From Deltaproteobacteria bacterium (GTDB lineage Bacteria > Desulfobacterota > GWC2-55-46): a DNA stretch of 22,601 bases. The stretch covers positions 1 through 22,601 of the forward strand of contig JACRCJ010000316.1 of the NCBI GenBank assembly GCA_016219075.1, given 5' to 3'. The translations under genes and the position numbers were made by a program. The notes beneath the pieces are model-generated. The model ran no database searches. It saw only the letters and a list, made by a program, of their open reading frames with translations, and was not told where the DNA came from. Shown here in pieces: positions 1 to 5,179 of the stretch (positions are counted from its first letter, which is position 1; the number at the start of each line of letters is the position of its first letter).

Positions 1-1
1 A

Positions 2-1672
2 GAGGAAGGGGTCCGAAAGCTTCTGGCGGCCTCGGCGCTCTGCAACAACGCGGCCTTGAGGCCGCCTGGCGCGGCGGGCGGCGAGTGGACGATATCCGGG
101 GACCCTACCGAAGGGGCGCTTCTTACGGCGGCGGCAAAGGCGGGTCTCGACCTCGAAGAGCTTAAGGCCGGGTTCGTGCGCTCAGCCCACCTGCCGTTTG
201 AACGGATGCGTAAACGCATGAGCACCGTGCACGCCTTAAGCGCTCGCACGGGAGCCGAATCCCTCTTCGGCGCTACGCAAAAGGGGCGCTCGATGGCCTT
301 CATAAAAGGCGCCCCCACCGAGGTGATCAAACTCTCGTCCGCCATATACGCAAACGGCGGGACGGTAGAGCTTGAGCCGGGCAAAAAAGAAGAGGTCCTC
401 AGGCAAAACGACCTGATGGCCGCCGGGGGCCTTAGGGTGCTGGCCGTGGCCTGCCGCGAGGTGGAGAGTAAAAAATCCTACAAGACCGAAGAGGTCGAGG
501 CGGAGCTGACCTTCATAGGGCTGGTGGCGATGCTCGACCCTCCGAGGCCCGAGGTGAAACAGGCGATTGCGGACTGCGGGACCGCCGGCATAAAGGTCGT
601 CATGGTCACCGGCGACTATGGGCTTACCGCCAGGGCCATAGGCGGACAAGTCGGACTCGTTGCCGAACGGGTAGTGACCGGGGAAGAACTCAACCGTATC
701 ACGCACAGCGGATTAAGAGATCTCTTGAAAAAAGGCCCGGTCATCTTCGCGAGGGTAGAGCCCAAGGACAAGTTGAGAGTCGTCCATGCCCTTCAGGAAA
801 ACGGCGAGGTCGTCGCAGTCACGGGCGACGGGGTAAACGACTCCCCGGCGCTCAGGAAAGCCGATATCGGCGTGGCCATGGGTCTGAGGGGGAGCGACGT
901 GGCCAAGGAATCGGCCGATATCATCCTCGCCGACGACAACTTCGCCTCCATCGTCGACGCCGTCAGGGAAGGCAGGGCCGTCTACGCCAACATCAAAAAG
1001 TTCGTCACATACATATTCGCGAGCAACATCCCGGAGATAATCCCCTTCATAGCCTTCGTCATATTCAAGGTCCCGCTCCCGCTGACCGTGCTCCAGATCC
1101 TGGCCGTAGACCTTGGGACCGATGTCCTCCCGGCCCTGGGCCTCGGGGTCGAGCCGCCGGAAAAGGGGATAATGAACCAGCCCCCGAGGCCCAGGGGGAA
1201 AAAGCTCCTGGACTTCAAGACCCTTTCAAGGGCTTATCTCTTCCTGGGGCCAATGGAAGCCATATTATGCCTGTCCGGGTTCTTTTTCGCCTACTGGTTA
1301 AGGGGCTGGGCGCCGGGCGAGACGATGACGGAGACGGGCGTTATATACGCGGCGGCCACGACCATGACCTTTGCGGGTATTGTCGCTTCCCAGATAGGAA
1401 ACGTCTTTGCGTGCAGGACCGACCGTGTGTCGGTCTTTACCGTCGGGTTTCTTAAAAACAGGTTCATACTCTTAAGCCTTCTGGCCGAGGTAGCGATCAC
1501 CCTTATCCTTGTCTACATCCCCCCGCTTGCGCGGGTCTTCGGGTTCTCCCCTCTCGGGCTTAAAGACTGGGCGTTTCTCCTAATATTTCCGTTCGTAATA
1601 CTCGGGGCCGATGAGCTGAGGAAGCTCTCTATGAGAAAAAACAGCTCTCGCGCCGCCGGAAAATCAACTTGA
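2..1672 (+). CDS. P2-type cation-transporting ATPase, C-terminal part (cut by window start)
   Basis: The reading frame is open from base 2, with typical nucleotide-binding-domain sequence (ALCNNA) before the first possible TTG at 56, so the gene begins outside the window. Visible motifs are GDPTEG (from 98), KGAPTE (from 305), a TGD motif near 607 and TGDGVNDSPALRKADIG (from about 821). The actuator domain, TM1-4 and the phosphorylated DKTG segment are missing. About six membrane segments follow (TM5-10). Ion-site positions resemble Na,K-ATPase more than Ca-ATPase: SNIPE in TM5 (1022-1036), DLGTD in TM6 (1109-1123), Gln in TM8 (1391-1393), Glu in TM9 (1487-1489), and a C-terminal DELRKL as in DE(V/I)RKL of the animal pumps. 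It would couple ATP hydrolysis to cation transport across the cytoplasmic membrane. Type P2 is secure; the ion is inferred and a Ca2+ or other P2 specificity is not excluded. Confidence 0.93.
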   Translation, partial: EEGVRKLLAASALCNNAALRPPGAAGGEWTISGDPTEGALLTAAAKAGLDLEELKAGFVRSAHLPFERMRKRMSTVHALSARTGAESLFGATQKGRSMAFIKGAPTEVIKLSSAIYANGGTVELEPGKKEEVLRQNDLMAAGGLRVLAVACREVESKKSYKTEEVEAELTFIGLVAMLDPPRPEVKQAIADCGTAGIKVVMVTGDYGLTARAIGGQVGLVAERVVTGEELNRITHSGLRDLLKKGPVIFARVEPKDKLRVVHALQENGEVVAVTGDGVNDSPALRKADIGVAMGLRGSDVAKESADIILADDNFASIVDAVREGRAVYANIKKFVTYIFASNIPEIIPFIAFVIFKVPLPLTVLQILAVDLGTDVLPALGLGVEPPEKGIMNQPPRPRGKKLLDFKTLSRAYLFLGPMEAILCLSGFFFAYWLRGWAPGETMTETGVIYAAATTMTFAGIVASQIGNVFACRTDRVSVFTVGFLKNRFILLSLLAEVAITLILVYIPPLARVFGFSPLGLKDWAFLLIFPFVILGADELRKLSMRKNSSRAAGKST

Positions 1673-1698
1673 ATATCCCCTCCCCTGTAAGATATTAT
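1669..1698 (+). promoter_or_regulatory. Possible sigma-70-type promoter for the dsrE-like gene
   Basis: TTGAAT at 1669-1674 and TATTAT at 1693-1698 are separated by 18 bp, in an AT-rich stretch between the ATPase stop and the dsrE-like start at 1747. The -35 box overlaps the ATPase stop codon. This would give a leader of about 40 bases. The match is reasonable but short, so it is only a candidate. Confidence 0.4.
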
Positions 1699-1746
1699 AT
1701 AAATAGTGCTTTTTTAAGATTAAACTATTAAAAACGGGGTATCAGC

Positions 1747-2241
1747 ATGGCCGGTCAGATAAAAAACAGGGGTTCGGTGACTCTCGTCCTCTTCAGCGGA
1801 GAGATGGACAAGGCGATAGCGGCCTTCGTGATAGCAACGGCTGCCGCCTCGATGGGGATGACCGTCAACATATTCTTCACCTTCTGGGGCCTGAATGTAA
1901 TAAAGAAGGAGGGCGGGCTCATAAAGGGGCAGAACTGGATGCAGAAGATGCTCAATATGATGAACTACGGGCACGCCAGAAAACTCGCCCTCTCGAAGAT
2001 GAACATGGCCGGGATGGGGCCGGCAATGATGAAGGTGATGATGTCGAAGAAGAAGGTCCCAAGCCTCAAGGAGTTCATAAAGACGGCCGGTGAGCTCGGG
2101 GTGAAGTTCTACCCGTGCGAGATGAGCATGAGCGTAATGGGCCTTAAAAAGGAAGACTTCATAGACGAGTGCCAGGATGTTATCGGGGCGGTTTCTTACC
2201 TCGCGATAGCCAAGGACTCGGAAGTGAACCTGTTCATATGA
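1747..2241 (+). CDS. DsrE/DsrF/DrsH-like family protein (probable sulfur-carrier protein)
   Basis: The 164-residue protein has the DsrE/F/H-like fold signature: an N-terminal beta strand (VTLVLFSGEMDKA), a helix, then the strand NIFFTFWGL, and a conserved Cys-containing segment near the C-terminus (PCEMSMSVMG, Cys124), with a second Cys at 142. Proteins of this type (DsrE2-like) accept or pass persulfide sulfur, often with TusA and rhodaneses. The central region (about residues 60-100) is strikingly rich in Met and Lys. The ATG at 1747 follows an AT-rich leader with only a weak ribosome site. A tusA-like gene follows 69 bases downstream, which supports a joint role in sulfur trafficking. It is not itself a DsrE subunit of the DsrEFH hexamer as far as can be seen: no dsrF or dsrH lies nearby. 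The specific partner is unknown. Confidence 0.85.
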   Translation: MAGQIKNRGSVTLVLFSGEMDKAIAAFVIATAAASMGMTVNIFFTFWGLNVIKKEGGLIKGQNWMQKMLNMMNYGHARKLALSKMNMAGMGPAMMKVMMSKKKVPSLKEFIKTAGELGVKFYPCEMSMSVMGLKKEDFIDECQDVIGAVSYLAIAKDSEVNLFI

Positions 2242-2242
2242 A

Positions 2243-2290
2243 CACTGCCCGGTTAAAGCCCCCCGGGTTTTTGGAACCGTTAAAAAAATG
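2243..2290 (+). repeat. Intergenic hairpin repeat, copy A (terminator-like)
   Basis: Between the dsrE-like and tusA genes. CCCGG (2248-2252) can pair with CCGGG (2263-2267), followed by five Ts (2268-2272), then GGAACCGTTAAAAAAA. The hairpin plus T-run looks like a weak intrinsic terminator or attenuator. The same layout recurs near 9111, 12080 and 21088 on the same strand. This copy is more diverged than those at 9111 and 21088. Confidence 0.5.
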
Positions 2291-2310
2291 ACGCGCAAGG
2301 AGCCGGAAAG

Positions 2311-2547
2311 ATGTCCGAATACGCTGTAGACAAGACTTTAGACGCCAGGGGACTCAGCTGCCCCATGCCGTCGGTCAAGACGGCCCTCGCCCTGGAGAAG
2401 ATGTCTTTAGGCGAGGTCCTCGAGGTCCTAACGGACGACCCGGTCTCTAAAAAAGACCTCCCCGTCTGGGCAGAGTCCACGGGTAACGAGCTTTTAGGCG
2501 TCAAGGAAGAAGATAAGACGATAAAGATATACCTGAAGAAGGCTTAA
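2311..2547 (+). CDS. tusA: TusA-like sulfur-carrier protein
   Basis: A 78-residue protein with the TusA/SirA signature DARGLSCPMP near the N-terminus; Cys17 in the CPxP motif is the residue that carries persulfide sulfur in the family. Length and the C-terminal strand (IKIYLKK) fit a single beta-alpha-beta TusA domain with no fused partner. TusA proteins deliver sulfur for tRNA thiolation, molybdenum cofactor or sulfur-oxidation and reduction pathways. Pairing with a DsrE-like protein is common. The ATG at 2311 has AAGGAG about nine bases upstream. Whether it serves tRNA thiolation or a dissimilatory sulfur route cannot be told here. The symbol reflects the family, not proven orthology. Confidence 0.9.
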   Translation: MSEYAVDKTLDARGLSCPMPSVKTALALEKMSLGEVLEVLTDDPVSKKDLPVWAESTGNELLGVKEEDKTIKIYLKKA

Positions 2548-2635
2548 ACGGCCTTTCGGCCACGGAGGAACGGGCAAAAGAGCCGTCCCCGTGAGTCTTT
2601 TCCGGCAAATCTCTCAACCCACAAAGGCGGGCCCA

Positions 2636-3424
2636 ATGGCTAATGTCTACCATCTCGACCTCAACAGGAAGGTCGTACGGGGGGCCCGTGTCGCACTTCT
2701 GCCCGGAGACCCTGGCAGGGTCGAGGCCATAGCAGGAGATATTTCCAGGACCTTCGGCTCAAATTCCGTCAAACTCGCCTCGAAGCGGGAGTTTACGACC
2801 TTTCTTTCAAGCGTCCTCGGTAAAAGCGTTCTTGTGACATCGACCGGGATAGGCGGTCCGTCGACCTCGATAGCCGTCGATGAGCTCGCTCAGCTCGGCG
2901 TGACCACCTTCATAAGGGTAGGAACTGCCGGGGCCATTCAGGAGCATATCAAAAACGGCGACTGCGTCATAACGACCGGCTCCGTAAGGCTCGACGGGGC
3001 CTCCACGCACTACGCGCCCATAGAGTACCCGGCTGTGGCCGACCACGGCGTGGTTTCGGCCCTTATAAGCGGGGCACGGAAGGCCGGGGTCGTTTTCCAC
3101 GCGGGGGTGACGGCCTCTTCAGACACATTCTACCCGGGTGAGGAACGGACCGACGCCTTCAGGAAGTATATCCTGAGGAGGTTTAGGGGAGCTACCAGAG
3201 AACTCCGGGCTCTGCATGTGCTCAACTACGAGATGGAGTCCTCTACGCTTCTGACGATGACGGCCTCGATGGGCCTTAAAGGCGGGTGCGTCACCGGGGT
3301 GGTAAACAGGGGGAGCGTCGGCAGGATAACGAAAGAGGCTCTTAAAAAAGGCGAAGAGAACGCCATAAAAACGGCCGTCCGGGCGCTTGAATACATCATC
3401 ATGAAGGAGGCCTCTTCTACCTGA
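2636..3424 (+). CDS. udp: Uridine phosphorylase-type nucleoside phosphorylase
   Basis: Cleaves uridine with phosphate to uracil and ribose-1-phosphate, in cytoplasmic pyrimidine salvage. The protein matches the NP-I family and E. coli Udp closely by motif: VYHLDL near the start, LLPGDPGRV, KLASKREFTTF, STGIGGPSTSIAVDELAQLG, RVGTAGAIQ, SVRLDGAS, GVTASSDTFYPG, and the uridine-binding NYEMESSTLLTM. I chose the ATG at 2636 (262 residues) because MANVYHLDLN aligns with the usual N-terminus and AAAGGCGG lies just upstream; an in-frame GTG at 2591 would add 15 unmatched residues. There is an insertion around RRFRGATRELRALH compared with my memory of the enterobacterial form. The 3' end overlaps the convergent sixA gene by eight bases. 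Confidence 0.92.
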   Translation: MANVYHLDLNRKVVRGARVALLPGDPGRVEAIAGDISRTFGSNSVKLASKREFTTFLSSVLGKSVLVTSTGIGGPSTSIAVDELAQLGVTTFIRVGTAGAIQEHIKNGDCVITTGSVRLDGASTHYAPIEYPAVADHGVVSALISGARKAGVVFHAGVTASSDTFYPGEERTDAFRKYILRRFRGATRELRALHVLNYEMESSTLLTMTASMGLKGGCVTGVVNRGSVGRITKEALKKGEENAIKTAVRALEYIIMKEASST

Positions 3425-3878
3425 GCGCCTCAGGGGTAGCCATCCAGCCTATTGACCACCTGCCTTCTTCTCTCCTTAAAAAAACAATAGAGCCCATCCT
3501 GAAGTCCACCACTTTCGCGTCTGTCTCTCCGGCCACGAGCAGAGAGACGAGGCATTCCATGTACGGCATGTGCCCCACGAGCATCAGGTCCTCTTCCATG
3601 GACAGAACCCTCCCGGCCCAGACCCACGGGTCGTCCGTGGGCGCAAGCATGTCGGTCTCCAGAACGCCATGCTCGGGTTTGAGAAACCGGCCCATGACTT
3701 CGGCAGTCTCCTTGGCCCTGGTCTTTCCGCTGTGTAGTATCCGGCTAACCTTCACGCCAGCCCCGGCGGCAAACCGGGCGGTCTTTTCGATATCGGCAAG
3801 ACCCTTTTCCGACAGGCCCCTCTGAGCGTCCGCGCCGCCGAGTTTGGCCTCCGCGTGCCGTACCAGATAAAGGTTCAT
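3417..3878 (-). CDS. sixA: SixA-type phosphohistidine phosphatase (histidine phosphatase family)
   Basis: A 153-residue single-domain protein of the branch-1 histidine phosphatase superfamily. LVRHAEA contains the catalytic His8; SGKTRAKETAEVM contains Arg54; VGHMPYM gives the second catalytic-pocket His103. Size and the short HAEA-type motif fit SixA (161 residues in E. coli), which removes phosphate from histidine of phosphotransfer proteins, rather than a phosphoglycerate mutase. I chose the ATG at 3878, which overlaps the TGA of the upstream phosphoesterase gene (ATGA), suggesting translational coupling. Its end overlaps the tail of udp on the other strand. The substrate in this organism is unknown. 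Confidence 0.88.
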   Translation of the reverse strand: MNLYLVRHAEAKLGGADAQRGLSEKGLADIEKTARFAAGAGVKVSRILHSGKTRAKETAEVMGRFLKPEHGVLETDMLAPTDDPWVWAGRVLSMEEDLMLVGHMPYMECLVSLLVAGETDAKVVDFRMGSIVFLRREEGRWSIGWMATPEALR

Positions 3879-4246
3879 CCGGGCCCTCCCCTGGTCTTGA
3901 AGGTTATCCAGTTCTTTCCTCCGGTACGGATGAGGGCGTAGAGACCTGAAAACCTCTTCCCCTTGAGCTCGAATACGACCTTGTCCTCTTCCCACGATTC
4001 AATCCGGTACTGCCCGCTGTCCCATACCTCCACGGTCCCCGCTCCGTACTCTCCCTCGGGGATCGTGCCTTCGAAGCCGATATAGTCAAGCGGGTGGTCC
4101 GGAACCTCGACGGCAAGCCTTTTAACCCCGGCGGACTCGGGGAGCCCCTTCGGGACGGCCCAGCTCTTCAGGACCCCGTTTCTCTCAAGCCTCAGGTCAT
4201 AGTGCGGATGACGGGACGAGTGCCTGTGGAGTACGAACCTCTTCAT
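3875..4246 (-). CDS. Stand-alone LigD-type 3'-phosphoesterase domain protein
   Basis: A 123-residue protein consisting only of the phosphoesterase (PE) domain that forms the N-terminus of bacterial NHEJ ligase LigD. Motifs are HSSRHPHYDLRLE, GVLKSWAVPKG, DHPLDY, FEGTIPEGEYGAG and WDSG.Y. From memory of Pseudomonas LigD, H42, H48, D50, R52, H84 and Y88 correspond at constant spacing to H9, H15, D17, R19, H51 and Y55 here. The family trims 3' phosphate or ribonucleotide ends of DNA. There is no polymerase or ligase domain and no ku gene in the window. The start at 4246 has GGGAG eight bases upstream; the upstream frame carries no family sequence, so the N-terminal segment before FVxQKH in LigD is absent. 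sixA follows with an ATGA overlap. Confidence 0.88.
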   Translation of the reverse strand: MKRFVLHRHSSRHPHYDLRLERNGVLKSWAVPKGLPESAGVKRLAVEVPDHPLDYIGFEGTIPEGEYGAGTVEVWDSGQYRIESWEEDKVVFELKGKRFSGLYALIRTGGKNWITFKTRGGPG

Positions 4247-4305
4247 CGGTCTTCTCCCATGTTGACATATCCCGCAACCGGGGATATCTTTATCAGGTGT
4301 GACTC

Positions 4306-4462
4306 TAACAGGATGTTGAAAAAGTCCATCCATGGCTTTTTCAACTACGGTTTGGCCGAAGTGAATTCGGCCAAACCTCACAAATTGCTCGACTTTTCAA
4401 GTCTTGCAATTTGGCAATCCATCCATGGATTGCATAGCAGGGTGTTTTTCAACACCCTGCTA
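4306..4462. mobile_element. MITE-like element with terminal inverted repeats and internal hairpins
   Basis: The left end TAACAGGATGTTGAAAAA (4306-4323) and the inverted right end (4445-4462, reads TAGCAGGGTGTTGAAAAA on the minus strand) match at 16 of 18 positions. Both ends begin with TA, compatible with a TA target duplication. Inside is a run of palindromes: GTTGAAAAAG with CTTTTTCAAC (4315-4342); GGTTTGGCCGAA with TTCGGCCAAACC (about 4350-4378); CAAATTGC with GCAATTTG enclosing GACTT with AAGTC (about 4380-4414); CAATCCAT with ATGGATTG; and AGCAGGGTGTT with AACACCCTGCT (4437-4462). No transposase is encoded. It is more AT-rich than its flanks. A non-autonomous element or a REP/BIME-like cassette is the best reading; a structured RNA is the alternative. 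Confidence 0.65.
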
Positions 4463-4474
4463 ATTCAATATATT
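4446..4474 (+). promoter_or_regulatory. Candidate promoter of slp, partly inside the MITE-like right end
   Basis: TTTTCA (4446-4451) and TATATT (4469-4474) are 17 bp apart and point at the slp start at 4518. The -35 box would come from the element's right terminal repeat. No better promoter is visible in the gap. This is a weak, inferred call. Confidence 0.3.
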
Positions 4475-4517
4475 GCAAAAACATCCGATCTTCCACCTTT
4501 TTTAAAAAGGAGCGGCC

Positions 4518-5012
4518 ATGCCCGACCTTAAAAAAATTACTCTCCTTCTCCTCGCCCTTCTCCTAACCTCCGGGTGCGCCCCTGTAATATCCCAAAAGAC
4601 CCTCGAGTCAGTCGACCGCGAGATAAGGTTTTCGGACCTCGTCAAAGACCCGGATAAGTACAGAGGTCAAAATGTCGTCCTCGGAGGGACCATCGTGAGT
4701 ATCGAGAACAGGGAGGAGAAAACAGAGATAGAAGTGCTCGAACAGCCCCTCAACTACCAGCTCAAGCCCACGGACCCGGAGAGGTCCGAGGGGCGCTTTA
4801 TCGCCGTATTCGAAGGCTTCAAAGACCCGGCGCTATACTCCCGGAACAGGCGCATAACTGTAGCCGGGGTCTTCAAGGGGATAGTTAAGAGAAAACTCGG
4901 GGAGATGGACTACGGGTACCCTGTCGTTGAGCCTCAGGAGCACTACCTGTGGAGGAGCCCCTACGGAGAGCCGTCCGTGGGAGTGGGCGTCGGCATTGGC
5001 TTTGGGTTTTGA
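4518..5012 (+). CDS. slp: Slp family outer-membrane lipoprotein
   Basis: A 164-residue protein with a lipoprotein signal: LKKITLLLLALLLTSGC, with the lipidated Cys at residue 20. The mature part fits the Slp family (E. coli carbon-starvation-inducible lipoprotein): FSDLVKDPDKYRGQNVVLGGTIVSIEN, then the EIEVLEQPLN strand, a GRFIAVFEGFKDPALY segment and RRITVAGVFKGI. Function in the family is poorly defined (envelope and stress related). Residue 21 onward has no Asp at +2, so outer-membrane sorting is expected. The C-terminus ends in a repetitive Gly-Val-rich tail (VGVGVGIGFGF) suited to a beta strand or membrane surface. AAGGAG lies five bases before the ATG. It is divergent from the phosphoesterase gene, with the MITE-like element between. 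Confidence 0.88.
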   Translation: MPDLKKITLLLLALLLTSGCAPVISQKTLESVDREIRFSDLVKDPDKYRGQNVVLGGTIVSIENREEKTEIEVLEQPLNYQLKPTDPERSEGRFIAVFEGFKDPALYSRNRRITVAGVFKGIVKRKLGEMDYGYPVVEPQEHYLWRSPYGEPSVGVGVGIGFGF

Positions 5013-5179
5013 CCGGACAAGGAAAAACGCGGCGCGCGTGGGGGGCGGAACAGCGTAAACCGTCAAGCCCCGGCATGACTTTCGGTCACGCTTACGCGGG
5101 AAATCCTGAACGGTTAAAAAAAGAGGGGGGTTATTGAGTGGACATCACTTTTCCGGCGGGGAATGGGGATTACGGCGGG

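Noticed and set aside
4094..4531. Plus-strand frame running through the 5' part of the phosphoesterase gene and the MITE-like element
   Set aside because: It is antisense to clear LigD-type motifs and crosses palindromic DNA; no ribosome site or family.
5053..5097. Imperfect inverted repeat after slp (GCGTAA with TTACGC, plus inner ACCG/CGGT)
   Set aside because: Long loop, internal mismatch and no T-run; not convincing as a terminator.
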